Assembly: GCA_019049505.1 (NCBI GenBank)
Contig: CM032454.1
Span: 144,485,685-144,549,684, forward strand
Reading direction: 5' to 3'
DNA: 64,000 nucleotides
DNA from: Pachyrhynchus sulphureomaculatus
Lineage: Eukaryota > Arthropoda > Insecta > Coleoptera > Curculionidae
Within the stretch, counting starts at the first letter, position 1; every line of letters starts with the position of its first letter. A program made the position numbers and the translations under genes. Shown here one piece after another: positions 25,456-38,645 of this stretch. The notes below the pieces were generated by a model. The model was not told the origin of the DNA. It searched no databases and saw only the letters and a list, made by a program, of their open reading frames with translations.

Positions 25456-26845
25456 CCACGAAAAGTTCAACGCATTCCATCGCAAACTCCAATTTACTAT
25501 AGAAAAAGAAAAAAATGAAGAAATAAACTTTCTAGATATGACTCTCATACACGGGAGAAAGAACAACAAAATCCTAACTAAGTGGTACACTAAACCAACG
25601 TGGTCAGGTAGATATCTGAACTATCATTCAAACCACTCAAAATCTCAAAAAATAAGTGTAATAGTGGGATTGACCGATCGTGCCATCACATTGACCTCTC
25701 CACAATTTAGACCGGTTATCCTTAAAAAAGTAAAAGAAACTCTATCATCAAACGGCTTCGAAATAAATTTCATAAATCAAATAATAAAAAACGCACATAC
25801 CGACTATATAACAATACAAAAGATAACAACACAAAATCGGACCCAAACAACCAAACACAAAAAAAATACATATCACTACCATATATAAGAGACCTATCCG
25901 AAAAAATTAAAATACACATTAAACAAATACGACATATCTGTCTGCCACAAATCCTACAACAAATTAAATTCTCTATTCACTAAACTGAAAGATAGAACAC
26001 CCATAACAAAGGACTCCAATGTAGTATATACTATCCCATGCGAAAATTGTCCAAAAAAGTACATAGGTATGACTAGCCAACTGCTAAAAAATAAATTAAA
26101 CGGCCACAAATACACAAAAAACGCTACAACCGCACTCAACAAGCACGAAAACGAAACAAATCACAGTTTTAATTACAAAGAAACCAAGATCCTAAATAAG
26201 GACCATAATTATTATAAACTGATAATTAAAGAAATGATAGAAATAAGGAGGGAAAAAAACGCGGTAAACGACTGAACTGACATCAAAGACCTAAGTTTAA
26301 TATACAATAAACATCTTACCTAATTAGTGCCAATTTCTTTAAACTTAATAATAATAGTAAAAATAAACAATTAAATAAATAAAAAAAAAGCAAATAAAAA
26401 CATTTCAAAATTAATATAAAAAACTATCAAAAATGGTATCATACTAAAAAATAGTTCGTCCGCCAGCGTACACACATATTTTTCGCCAGTCTTAACACTA
26501 ACCATCGACTGAAATACATTAATCACGGTGCTTGTTTTCGAGGTACTTAAAAATATGGAATTCGTAAATAGGAATTAAATTTAAACTAAGTTATGTAAAA
26601 TTTTTAAAACAGTGTTTTTCCTTTTATTTATATAATTATACGTGTTATGTTTGTAAACTAGTGTTATTGTTGTAATTTAAAGCAAGACTGTGATGTATTT
26701 TTAATTTTATTTCTAGACATGGCAAACTGTTTTTTGAAAATATCCAAAACTAGGAGCGAAACGTCAAAATAATATAAAAAAAAATTCAAAAGAACTCCAA
26801 GATTTTCATTTTATGAACTAAAACCCAAGATACATCAAAAGATTT
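25456..26845 (+). mobile_element. Penelope-like fragment, right arm (right copy)
   Basis: Duplicate of 7928-9322. Here the frame breaks near 25790, where an A-run is one base shorter, and returns near 25905. The coding part is therefore two pieces (25391-25888 and 26069-26275), whereas the left copy has one long frame with a shift near its end. The hammerhead-like segment is at 26735-26765, with GGAGCGAAACG in place of GGGGCGAAACG. Confidence 0.85.
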
Positions 26846-26854
26846 ATATATATA

Positions 26855-26893
<39 letters not shown>
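26846..26893. repeat. (TA)n microsatellite right of the Penelope pair (right copy)
   Basis: Shorter than the left-copy tract (9323-9381) and interrupted by TTT near 26858. Confidence 0.95.
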
Positions 26894-26895
<2 letters not shown>

Positions 26896-27632
26896 AAAAT
26901 GAATGAGTCCTGAGATCTGTAGGTTTTTTTGAAACAACACCACTTGAATGACCACACTGTGCAACGACTCAAATTTTGTACTTGCCTCTTTTATGTCTGT
27001 TTATTATTTATAAATATTACACCTTCTACATGCTTTTTTTTTTCTATAACTAGGAACAGACAACCAAAAAAACAGGAAGGTCCATAAATCAGTTAAAATT
27101 TGTTTGGCTTATTTCGCAACCACGAGTTTTACTTTAAGTAAACTTCAAGCAAGGCATCGAAGACACCAGGAGCATTATACTCGGAAGTTCCTTTTCAGCA
27201 CATACTTAATAAATATTGACGTCTACATACCTACAAGCTGTAGCTGGTTAAAGAATTTAAGCCAATTGCTTAGAGACTCAACTTGAATCACTTGTTTAAA
27301 TGCTTTTCAATATTCCTCAACATCTTATTATCTTTATACGGCAATAAACAGAATTGCCATAGTTAGAGCAACACAAATCCTAAACTAAATCTCCCAGAGC
27401 GTTTAAATTCCCCTAAAAAGACGACTAAAGTAACAATGTTGGAATACGAAATTATGTTCGTACTTGAGTGATTTAAAATGACAGACCTAACAACTGTTAA
27501 TTCCACGCTATATGTGCAGACAATTAAAAACTTCTTCATACCTACTCAACAAAATTTTCATGGTTATAACCATACTTGAAACAGACCTCTACCAGTCATT
27601 GCACACATTTTCCAGAATAAACTAATTTCCAA
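26894..27632. other. Unassigned sequence ending at the right duplication boundary
   Basis: Duplicate of 9382-10112. Homology stops at 27632. Confidence 0.5.
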
Positions 27633-28049
27633 AAGAGGTGACAAGTCTCGTGTTCTAATTTGCTGCCAACTATGTAGATATCTAGAAATTTAAGTCTACA
27701 GTAATAGTCTTCACTCTCTAAAACATTAAAAGAAAATGCCCAACAGGAAATGACAGCTATCACGGAACCACCAAACAGTGATCGATAATTTTACCGCTCA
27801 TTTATAACAGCACCGGAAAGTCTTAGCAGTATTAGAAAATTTTCTGCGTAAATGACACACTGAAATTTAACAAGTAGGAAAATATAAATCTAAAGGCAGA
27901 ATTTTCTTTATTTGTAATTTCATTTACTAAGAACCATACTATTAAAGAATACCTTGTGCAATTTATTTTAAACTAGATCTCTGCAGGTAACGCTGGTTAT
28001 TCAAAAATCATATCCTGAAAAAAACCTTCGTTGCTATGTAGAACCTATA

Positions 28050-28175
28050 TGCACTGTTAGCACCAAATTCTCAGCTGGGTTTTCAGAATAAATTGATGCT
28101 ATACAAACAAATTATAAGATCTGTGTTGATGTATGCTGTGCCATTATGGTGGAGCATATCAAATACACAGGTGCA
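28050..28175 (+). pseudogene. Possible jockey-type RT C-terminal scrap
   Basis: One frame reads a LYKQIIRSVLMYAVPLWW-like stretch that resembles the post-palm segment of jockey-type RTs. It is only about 40 codons. The surrounding 27633-28049 and 28176-28476 show nothing else. Confidence 0.4.
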
Positions 28176-28476
28176 TGGAGCAGCAACGAAGGTAATTTTA
28201 AACAATTCATACAACTAAATTAAAAAATGTAAATGGGATTAATTTTATATCTTTATAGTCACACATTTATAGTTTACAGTATAAATAAATAAAATAAAAT
28301 TCCACACAGTGCAAGTGAGTGACACAGATAAATAAAAAGTAAATTAGTATAAATAAATCAACAATATGTAATATAAACGCAATCTTAAAATGCAAAATTG
28401 TAAATATGTACATGTGTAACATTATAAATATATAACATAAGAATAAATGAGATGGATGAATGAACGACGAAAAACA

Positions 28477-28534
28477 GATAGATAGATAGATAGATAGATA
28501 GACAGATAGGCAGACAGACAGATAGAGAGAGAGA
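28477..28534. repeat. (GATA)n / (GACA)n / (GA)n compound microsatellite
   Basis: Runs of GATA pass into GACA and then GAGAGA, ending immediately at the left arm of an inverted repeat. Confidence 0.9.
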
Positions 28535-28765
28535 GTTAACTATGAACAAATAAAAACTAAATCAACAAAATATCTTCAAATTAAAAACAAATTTTGTTTT
28601 ATCATTAAAAACATATTTGGAAATGATGCCTGTAAAACTACAAACAGTACAACGAATTACCACAGGGCAGACCATCGGCCAGCCGCACGGTTCCTATACA
28701 GATGAATGTGTCTTTAAACATATTGTATATGTAAGACTTGAAAGAAACTCTAACACAATGTACAT
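28535..28765 (+). repeat. Left arm of a ~225-bp inverted repeat
   Basis: Starts with GTTAAC next to the GATA tract and matches the inverse of 30084-30298 at roughly 85-90 percent by eye. The shared block includes CAGACCATCGGCCAGCCGCA. The family is unknown to me. It could be two opposed LINE 3' ends or the ends of one ~1.76 kb element. Confidence 0.7.
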
Positions 28766-30083
28766 TGTAATAATTTTACAATATTAAAAAGATCATCGAC
28801 TTTGACTTTGGTAATTTTAAAAAGGATTATTTGCACCATTAAATAAAAGAGAGGTAATTTCTATATACCTGTCACAAATACCACAAAAAAAAAATAGTTT
28901 TTGCCTCTTACATCAACCTTTAAAATATTTCCAAATATGTTAAATTTGAGTAAATAAGTTTTTCTTCGCTACACTATGTCAAGATGCGGGTAGCCTTTTT
29001 TGAAATACCAAGGTAGTACTGCAATATACAAAACATATGAAAAGCACGTCTGCTACTGTTATACTAATGTGCTATTTTCAACACTTGCAGCAACCTCTAA
29101 TTCTCTTTAACTTTGTTGAATTAGCAGTTTTTGATTATCCCATAGTTTCGACGATAACACTAAAATGAAGCTCCATGTATATATATCGGGTAGATTTCCA
29201 TTTACTTTTAAGTTTATACAGACAAGATTAAATAAACTAAAATCGTACTTCACGAATTTCTTTGAATAAAATTTTACATTTCTAAAAATAAAAATTTAAT
29301 ATTTCTTTTATCAGAATACGAACGCCCCCACAAAACGAAGCGATGTCTCAAAATGGTCCATTTTTAGAAAGATGAATAAGCAGTTCAAATAAAACTAAAC
29401 CCGATAAGAAACACTATGTAAAAGCCGGAAGAAAAAATTTGATTTGAATTGACAGTCACAAATATATTTTTGTTGACCGGAAACCTTGCGAGGTAGTTTC
29501 CATAACATTTGGATGTCCAGTCGGTCTGGAGCCATGCCAAAGAAATAACAAGTGCTGTCAGCTCAACACTAAACTTGCAACTTTTCTTTTCTTAAGGATG
29601 TTATTTTAGTTTTTTTGTATAATATGGATAAAATACTTGTAAATGGGCTATTCAATTTACATATAACCAGAAATTTTAAACCAATTTCAAAGCAGGAAGA
29701 CCAGATAGAGAAGTAATTTATCGCAGAATCCCTAAATCTCTGCAAGAGTGGCAAGTGCGTAAAAGTAATAATTCACGTTGGTTTCAAATCACTACTGACA
29801 GTAATTATTGAGAAACAGTCCCTGATCAAATCATTCCAAAGGTAAGACGTTCTGATCAAAATAGAGTCGAAAAGGATACTGCGAGAAGTGACAAGTTGGA
29901 CCTCCTATGGTTATGCTGTATTAGATGTATGAGTGTTTCTACCTTTCAATACTCTGCGAGGAATCAAATGGACTACACTAGTCTAATACTTTCGATAAAA
30001 ATATTTATAGAGTAGATTAACGTTTCTAAATTTTGTTTAATGTATCTAAGTCAAAGTTAAAAATCTCTTTATCATGGCAAAAT
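28766..30083. other. Interior between the inverted-repeat arms, no gene recognised
   Basis: AT-rich. A 61-codon minus frame at 29754-29569 has no recognisable family features. If the arms are element ends, this is a non-coding interior. Confidence 0.45.
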
Positions 30084-30298
30084 ACATTGAGTTAAAGTTT
30101 CTTTCAAGTCTTACATATACAATATGCCTAAAGACATTCATCTGTATAGAAGCTTTGCGGCTGGCCGATGGTCTGCCCTTTGGTAATTCGTTGTATTGTT
30201 TGTAGTTTTACAAGCATCATTTCGAAATATGTTTTTTTAACGACGAAACAAAATTTGTTTTTAATTTGAAGATTTAGTTTTATTTGTTCGGAGTTAAC
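30084..30298 (-). repeat. Right arm of the ~225-bp inverted repeat
   Basis: Inverse of 28535-28765, ending at GTTAAC (30293-30298). A jockey-type RT remnant on the minus strand starts about 20 bases beyond it. Confidence 0.7.
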
Positions 30299-30318
30299 TT
30301 TATTTTTGCAGAGAAAAA

Positions 30319-30620
30319 TTATACCAACGTTGGTAAAATGTGTTCACATTTATTTTCATTCAAATTAATCTTCCATTGTCCAAGCCATGAGGCTATTTTT
30401 CTGCGGTGGTTGCAGATATGCGCCCTTGCTACGTTTGCATAATAGGAGTGCGCGTAGACGAGCGCATCATCTGTAAAAAGACCTATTTTGGTTGAAGGAT
30501 AGGTTCGAAAATCGGTCACATATATTCTTGATGTAGATGGAGAATTTCCCACTCTTACTCTGAATTCACGTTTAATGTACCAAAAAATCAAGGTTTCTGG
30601 TGAGTTTGAAATCATCGGAC
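30319..30620 (-). pseudogene. Jockey-type RT palm remnant
   Basis: A minus-strand frame contains KIGLFTDDALVYAHS (a palm FADD box altered to FTDD), followed by WLGQWKINLNENKCEH, the usual jockey-group continuation. It is truncated on both sides. The rest of the open frame runs into TG-rich simple sequence. Confidence 0.7.
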
Positions 30621-30696
30621 AATAACAGTATTTTGGATAGAATCTAACAAAGAAAGAATATAAATACACACACACAAATACACAAACACACGTATG

Positions 30697-31060
<364 letters not shown>

Positions 31061-31844
31061 TGACATGTAGAAAGTTTGCGACATATAAGATTTTTTTTTA
31101 TTACTAAATTTTAAAAGTAAAATTATATTCGGTTCCTCGTCACTTCAAATCTAAAAAATAATTTTGTAATGCTAATTCTCAACTGTAATTTGGCGGGAGA
31201 TTTGAATTTTATAACGTTTAAAATTCAAAAGTCAATCTATCTGTGAAAATATAGAAAAAATTATTAGGAAACACTATTTAGAATTGCATTTTATAGCAAT
31301 GCTTAAAATTTTAGATCCATTGTACGAAAATCGTATCTTGTCAGTTTTTGCACAATAGAAACATGATCGCAAGTAGATTTTTATTTCTTTAATTAGAAAA
31401 GTTTTTAAATTTGTTTGTTGATTCTAAGCCACGTTTTACTTCTTTCACAACCAATAATTAAAAAATGATGATATTCATAAAACCACAAACTATATCACGG
31501 ATAATTATCTTTTTTCGTTTCGTTTTTTTAAGAACACTGTAGCGTAATAATTTTATTGTAAGAAGAGAAAAGAAAATTAGTAAATTAATATTTACTAAAA
31601 GCAACAAAAACATTGACTACACAGCACACAAAAATTAAATAAAATACCGACACTTCACAAGTTAAATCAACAAAAAACCATAAACAGAATATCTAATTTG
31701 CATTTATTTTTTTATGTTTCGCAATAAGTTATGAGTGTCATTTAAAAACCAAAACCTCAAACTACAAATAATAGGGTAAAAATATTCATTAATTCTCCGT
31801 GAAACAGATGCGATTTTACGAAAATTAGAATTTTTGAATTATAC

Positions 31845-32572
31845 AACATATGCGCAACAACAAAGAACCAGGGGACGATGAAATAACTATAGAAATGATA
31901 AGGTATGGAGGGATTTCGATAATGCAATTTCTTCAAATTCTATTTAACAGGTGTCCTACAGAAAGTAAAATACCAACTCCTTGGGTAAACGCGTTGATTG
32001 TACTTATTTTTAAAGAGGGAAAACAAATTTAAATTGGAGAATTACAATTCTCACTAGAATCATAACATATAGATTAACGAACGAATTAGCAGTTATCAAC
32101 CACGTGAACAAGCGGGATTTAGTCGGAGATACAGCACTCCAGCATCTTCCAACAATTAGAGTACTAGTGGGAAAAGCAGATGAATACAAAGTCACTTTGT
32201 GGACAGTAATGGTTGACCACGAAAAAGCATTTGATTCGGTAGAGATATGGGCAGGCCTTAGCGCCTTAAATAATAGCAGAGTCGACGAAAGGTGCAAAAC
32301 TCTTCTTGAACACGTATATAAAAATGTCACGTCACAAATAATGTTTGAAGAAAAAAACAACTAAAATTAAAATTAAAAGAGGAAGTAGATAAGGCGACTA
32401 AATATCCCCAAAGCTGTTCACGCTGAGTCTAGAAGACATCGCTAAAGTGGGAAATAAAGAAATACTAATAGACGGTGAACGATTAAATCAGATGATATCA
32501 CTCTGGTCGCCAACACAAAAGAAGAATTACAAGAAATGCTGAAGGAATTAAATAACAAGTCTCAAGAAATAG
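31845..32572 (+). mobile_element. LINE RT fragment ending at a TA tract
   Basis: A KEPGDDEITIEMI block (31850-32032) is the RT N-terminal KAPG region. A VMVDHEKAFDSVEIW block (32104-32364) is the palm strand with the first Asp. A frame near 32480-32570 reads a degraded palm and the ELQEMLKELNNKSQEIGL helix. The element is broken there by the TA tract. It is the same family as 46760-47080 and probably 34135-34872. Confidence 0.8.
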
Positions 32573-32737
<165 letters not shown>

Positions 32738-32819
32738 CATTTCTCAGTTAGCTTCGAGCGGCAATAGCAGCAAGATCACAGTATCGAGTAGCACCAGCAG
32801 CGGGACAGCGGGAGCACTT

Positions 32820-32881
32820 GAAAGTGCCAAATGAGGTTTTGGCGAAACGTCGTGCAAATTCATTGTTAGACGAACAGATTG

Positions 32882-32883
<2 letters not shown>
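32820..32883 (+). other. Possible Penelope-end remnant with a hammerhead-like half motif
   Basis: The sequence AATGAGGTTTTGGCGAAACG followed by TCG resembles the stem II / GAAAC side of the hammerhead-like ends at 9211-9241. It likewise runs into a TA tract (32884-32950). No coding remnant lies upstream, so the assignment is weak. Confidence 0.25.

Positions 32884-32950
<67 letters not shown>
32884..32950. repeat. (TA)n microsatellite
   Basis: About 65 bp of interrupted TA repeats. The following 32951-34134 shows no element or gene I recognise. Confidence 0.93.
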
Positions 32951-32953
<3 letters not shown>

Positions 32954-34134
32954 CTATGTTAGTGCGTAGAGATTCACAGATGAAGGAATGTGTTTCCTGA
33001 TGTATCTGGGTGTACATCTGTTAGTTAATGTTGTTTTGACTAGTGAGACGTATGGTTATGGATTAATCGATAAATCTTGATATTACCTTTAAGATTATTT
33101 ATGTCATTTATTTATTTATTACAAAAATTACGGCCAAATCACAAAATAAAATTAAAAATTTAAAAAAAAATCTTTCAAAATTTACGACAGTATATGTAAT
33201 AAAATCAAGTGCATGAACTATAACATTAAATGTCTGATAAGACTAAAGTAATAAAAAATATTCATCTTCACAGACACTATTTTATACCGAACGGTCCTAT
33301 CTTTGAACTTAAGCTACTTATCTTAAACATAACTTTAACACAGGAAAACCACAAAAGTTCAAAATTTCAATCTTTATTTAGTTCTTATTCATTCCTATTA
33401 AATTCGAAAACTACATAAAATTCCAATAAAGTTAAAGAGAACAGAAATACTACGTTAGTAGTTGAGCGATAGAACTTTCTTCGTTGGCATGGCTCCAGTA
33501 GGATTATAAGGACTGCTACCGCAAGAACTACATTAATGATTAAAAATGAACTTCCACTTATACGTGGTGACCTTATTTTATTTTATTTTTTTAAAGGGGT
33601 GTTACGAAAGCAATTGATCAGTTATATTAAGGAAGACAATTCTTGGGGTTGAGTAAAATACCATTCATTACTATTATGAAGAAATCAAGAAATTTTATAA
33701 TTTAGAAAACTAAAAAAAAAATCATGTCATAAAAAAATTAATTCTTATGGCTAAAAAACATTAGAATATTAAAATTACTGAGTAATTTAACTAAGTGAGA
33801 TAAGAATTTAATTTATTTGATATCTATAGGTACATCATAAATTGACCTTGACGATGAAGAATACAAACACAAAAATCAAAAAAAACACATAAACAAAAAA
33901 AAACAACAGAAGAAAAATAAGCCAAATGGATGTTAAACTTGGAGCTATGAGATGTAGATAATTCTCACTTTTTATGTATTAAGTAATAGGGGGTTAGTTT
34001 TTAGAAATAAATAATCTTTTAGTTTTTAAATATTTTTCATATAAAATAGTAATTGATCCATAACAATATCGTAGAAAAACATATGTCAAACTTTATACAA
34101 TTAAAAAAAAAATAGCAGAACCTTAAGAAGACCT

Positions 34135-34872
34135 TACACACTATCGACCCATTAGCCCATCCTGAGTTTTTTCTTTTAAAAGGACAGGCAGGTTTCCGTA
34201 CAGGGTATGGAACAAACGACCATCTGTTTACAGTTAAAGTCCTCATCCAAAAATGTATAGAATATAATAAGCCTCTGACGCTCATATTCGTGGACTTCGA
34301 AAAGGTTTTTGATTCTGTAAAGAAGCGCTTGCTAAATGTCATATTGAACATTGATATCCCAGTGTAATTAAATACATATATAAAAATTCCCCCGCGAATG
34401 TCAAAACACAGCAATCTACCAGCCAAATTTCAAATCGAAAGAGGAGTGTACCAGGATGATACGCTCTCTTCCAAGCTTTTCATAACACTTCTCGAAAGTA
34501 TGCTACAATCAATAAACTGGGAAAAAATCGAGCTTAATATTGACGGTGAAAAGTTAAATCACCTTTGCTTTTCCGACGCCATTATCTTAATAACAGACAA
34601 TATGCCAGAAGCACGAACCATGCTACACATATTTCAAGAAGCTTCAGAAAGGCTTGGTTTAAAAATCAATCTATCCAACACTTAGTTTATGACAAATCTT
34701 GTATTAAACGATACTAAAAAACTGAATAACGTGGAAATCGAGCAAGTACACCGATATAAATACCTAGGATATAAAGTCAACATAGGTGAGACAACCAAAC
34801 AAATGAAATTCAGTGGAGAATAGGTCACTCCTGGACGGCATATGGCAAACTGGGCTATATATTTAAATCTAA
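34135..34872 (+). mobile_element. LINE RT fragment
   Basis: The plus strand reads QAGFRTGYGTNDHLFTV and FVDFEKVFDSV blocks in one frame. The frame 34398-34685 then has the palm as CFSDAIILIT, where FADD would be expected, so the active site is lost. A YKYLGYKVN block follows before a mariner fragment begins near 34885. Confidence 0.8.
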
Positions 34873-34884
34873 TCTTCCGATATG

Positions 34885-35600
34885 ATTGCTGAAACTGTGG
34901 GCATCTCAACTGAACCGGTGCAGAACATTTTAACAACTCATCTGGAAATGAGAAAACTTTCCGCCAGATGGGCGCCGGGATTGCTCATAATTGACAATCA
35001 ACACGCCCTTGTGTCAACTTAAAAGAAGCGATCTTAAAGCACAATCGGAATAATTTTTGGCGTCGATTCATAACTGTTCACGAAACATGGATTAATCACT
35101 GTTGGCGAAACATAGATTCATCACAGTACACCAGAGACCCAAGAAGAGTCCAAACAGTGGGTTTTCCTTAACGAATCAGGGCCAAAGAAGGGCAAAGTGA
35201 CTTTAACGGCCAACCAATTCATGGCCACAGTGTTTTGGGATGCACGCAGCATAATCCACGTCGATTGCCTTAAAAAGGGCAAAACGATCAATAATGTCAA
35301 CTTATTGGATCATTTCAACAATGCTGTGAACGAAAAACATCCGCATTCGGCGAAGAAAAAAATGCATCGTCTCATCGCCATAGCTAAATTTAATGAGTTA
35401 GGATACGAATTGCTTTCGTATCCACCATGTTCATTAGATTTAGCCCTCCGCAATTATTTCCTATTTTCGAATATGAAAAAATGGCTCGGCGAAAAAAAAA
35501 ATTTTGCTCAAAAACGCCTATTTTGAAGGGTTGGAGAAATCGCGTTTTGTAAATGGGATACAAAAAAATAGAAAGAAGTTGGACTAAGTGTATCCAGTTA
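34885..35600 (+). pseudogene. mariner (DD34D-like) transposase fragment
   Basis: Successive frames match mariner transposase: a VGISTEPVQNIL helix-turn-helix end, then TVHETWI where the first catalytic Asp (TVDETW) is His. A VFWDARSIIHVD strand follows, then SYPPCSLDLALRNYFLF near the third catalytic Asp. The segment that normally holds the second Asp (HxDNAPAH) is deleted. No terminal repeats were found. Bases 35601-36048 hold nothing recognised. Confidence 0.8.
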
Positions 35601-36048
35601 GAAGGACAGATGTTGGAAAATAAAATAAATTTTAAACATAAAAATATTTTTTTTCTTTTCAAAGTTAAGTACTTATACAACCATCGAATGTATATTTAAA
35701 AACTTTAGGACGTTAAATGAAACTTAGTAAAAATATTATTTTGCAGAACTACTGGCCCATATCATTTGGCATGATTCCAAGAAGATTCTATAATCAAACA
35801 TCATAGCTCTACATCTGCTACCTTGCGACATTTCCGGACTCTAAAAATACATATCCTACTGTCAATTTAAATAGCACCCTACTTCCGGCTTTTGCAGCGA
35901 ACTTTTATCTGCCGCTTTTATTCCGGTCAGTATTGTATTTATCTAACAATGGACAAATATTACACTTTATTTTTTCTGCTATAATGACAAACTGGATATA
36001 TTTTAATCATACAGGATGTTTTAACTAGGACTAAATAAAAATTAAAAT

Positions 36049-36255
36049 AAATAACCAGCCAAGCGCAAATCGGACTTGCGCAATTAGTGTTCCGTACGTT
36101 GATTACTTTAAAAAAAAAAATTTTTGTTACGGAGGTATAAAATGAACAATGACTTTACAAAACACACCCCAAATGAGTTTTCAAGAAAGTTTTTGTCTGA
36201 TCTTTACAGAAAACTGATGACTTTGAAACTTTTTCTTTATATACCAGATAAATTA
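36049..36255 (-). mobile_element. Element T (minus), part outside the CACAG insertion
   Basis: Reverse-oriented T 3' end: AACCAGCCAAGCGCAAATCG, then the GTGTTCCGTACGTTGATT motif. The run ends at AAATTA. T resumes at 40012 with TTATTAAAGG, so an element was inserted at TTA. Confidence 0.8.
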
Positions 36256-36847
36256 CACAGGTCAACATTTGATCTAAAAAAAAACACTCGGAGAGGTATG
36301 ATCCTTATGGGGTTTTTGGGGTCGCTGATTACGATGAGCGGGTTGGTTAACCTTCATCACATCAGATTCAAGGTCATTTGAAGGGCAAATAGAGAAAAAA
36401 CCGTAGGAGAAATCTGAAAACTTTCATGCGTATGTTTTTGAGGTCCCTGAGTCCGAATCCGTAGTTTGTTTGACCTTACGCCTTTTCCCAGAGGTCATTT
36501 GAAGGTCAAATAGAGAAAAAATCGTAGAAAAAATCTGAAAAAAATTCATCTATTATTTTTTTTCAGATCATTCAGTTCAAATCCTGCATGATTTTATGCT
36601 GAAAAGATATACGGTGGTCATTTTAAGTATCTTTGTATATATATTTGGAGTTTTACTTTGACAATAAAATGCTTTTTTCATTCCTCGCGAAATTATTTAT
36701 TCTCTTCTTTTTTATAAATTTAGCTCAGTCTCGCTTTAAACTCCAGTATTAAGGTGTAGTTGCACTCAGGGCACCACGTGGTGACGGTAGGCAACGGAGT
36801 TGTCTCACTATCCGGCGAAGTCCCTGGGTTACGGCGTTTATGCCGTC

Positions 36848-38645
36848 ATGGCAACTACTCCTAAAAAAATTACGAGACAGGGTCCCGGAAACCCAGAATC
36901 GGCGGCTGGTCAGGGTGGGAAAGCGGGCCCGCAGGCGTCGTCATCATGCGACCGTAACTCTACATGAAATTCGTCATGTTCCATTAAACTCGACAATTTT
37001 TGTGTTGTTTGTGGAGAGTATATTCCACAAAAGAAATTCATGTTTTCAGATTCGTTAAAAGTAAAATATTGATACAAGCTCATTGGATAACTCTTACACA
37101 CCAAAATCTATATGTCATAAATGCCGCAATGTTCTATATAGAATTAACAACCAGGTATTTTCTCGCCCAATGATATGGAGACCCCCAACAGACCATACCA
37201 CCGACTGTTACTTCTGCTTAACAAACTTGAAAGGGTACAACCGAAAGAATAAGGATTCTATTTCATATGCACGTGTAACATCTGTGACTTTACCAGTTCT
37301 TATTGAAACAAATTCTGATCATATCATGGAAATTAATGAATTGGGACAAGAAGTGGTAACTGATGAAGATATGCCAGATGAAACATTCGAACACGAAGAA
37401 AGGGAAAATTTCAGCACAGAAGAATTAGATGTTGAGGAAAATTATATATCGGAAGCCGAAACATTTACTCAAAACGAATTAAGTGATCTGTGCAGAGACT
37501 TGGGACTCGCGAAAGATAGATTAGAGCTTTTAGCATCTAGGCTAAAAGAAAAAAATTGTCTATCCACAGGAACAAAAATTTCTGTCTATCGTTCGAGAGA
37601 ACGTCCATTCAGAAAATATTTTACTAAAATGAATAAAATCTAGTCTATTGCCATAATATTGAAGGGTTAGTACAAGAATACGGTATAGAATACACAGCAA
37701 GTGATTGGCGACTGTTTATAGACTCTTCAAAAAGAAGCTTAAAAGCTATCTTGTTACATAATGGAAATATTTATGCCCCTTTACCAGTCGCTCATTCTGT
37801 TGTATTAGATGAAAAATACCATAATTTTGAGTTGCTATTGCAAAAATGAATTACGATCAAAACCAGTGGAAACTTTGTGGGGACTTAAAGATATTTACAA
37901 TATTACTGGGGCAGCAATCTGGAAACACTTCTTATCCGTGCTTTATTTGTGAGTGGAATAGTCGGGCTCGAGATGAGCATTATGTGAGGAAAGACTGGCC
38001 GTTGAGACAAGAATTAATTCCAGGTGAAAAAACATCATAGGTCCAAGTTTGATATCAACCAATAAGGTCCTACTTCCACCTTTGCATATCAAAATTGCAA
38101 AGCAACTTGTCAAGGCCATGAGCCGAAATGAAAGTCCTGCTTTCATGCATATTTTTAAAGTGCTACCTAATCTTTCTGAAGCTAAAATAAAAGAGGGCAT
38201 ATTTACTGGACCACAAATAAGAGACCTCCTAAAAAATGATGCATTTGAGAGGAAAATGAATGCCAAAGAAAAAGCAGCATGGCAAAGTTTTAGAGAGATG
38301 AAGACTAAATTTCTTGGAAATCATAAAGACCCTAATTACAAAAATATTGTTGGAAATTTAGTACAAAATTATAAAGAAATGGGATGTTTAATGAGTCTGA
38401 AACTGCATTTTCTCCATTCACAACTTGATTGGTTCCCTGAAAATCTCGGAGATTTTAGCGAAGAACATGGAGAAAGGATGCACCAAGACTTGAGTGAATT
38501 TGAAAAAAGGTATCAAGGTATTTGGGGGATAAACATGTTGACAGATTATTGCTGGAGCCTGAAGCGAGAATCAAATAAATCTCATAAAAGAAAAGCAAGT
38601 CGAAGATCATTTCACGAGAAACGAAAGCGTTCTCGTTTAGAGTAG
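36848..38645 (+). pseudogene. CACAG-element protein (putative transposase), copy 1, broken
   Basis: The start is set by alignment with copy 2: both begin Met-Ala and share GQGGKAGPQ about 20 codons in. A Cys-rich N-terminal region follows (CHKCRNVLY, then TDCYFCLTNLKGYNRKN). An acidic linker comes next, then a core with DWRLFIDSSKRSLKA, CGDLKIFTILLGQQSG and YPCFICEW. The C-terminus has LKLHFLHSQ, SEEHGERMHQDLSEFE and DYCWSLKRE, ending in a basic tail. Breaks are stops near 36968 and 37072 and frameshifts near 37640, 37848 and 38035. I recognise the pattern as a widespread uncharacterised arthropod family; catalytic residues are unknown to me. Confidence 0.75.

Noticed and set aside
36840..37058. 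Separate 72-codon Arg-rich gene upstream of the CACAG protein
   Set aside because: A different frame starting at 36848 matches the N-terminus of CACAG copy 2, so this frame is a shadow.
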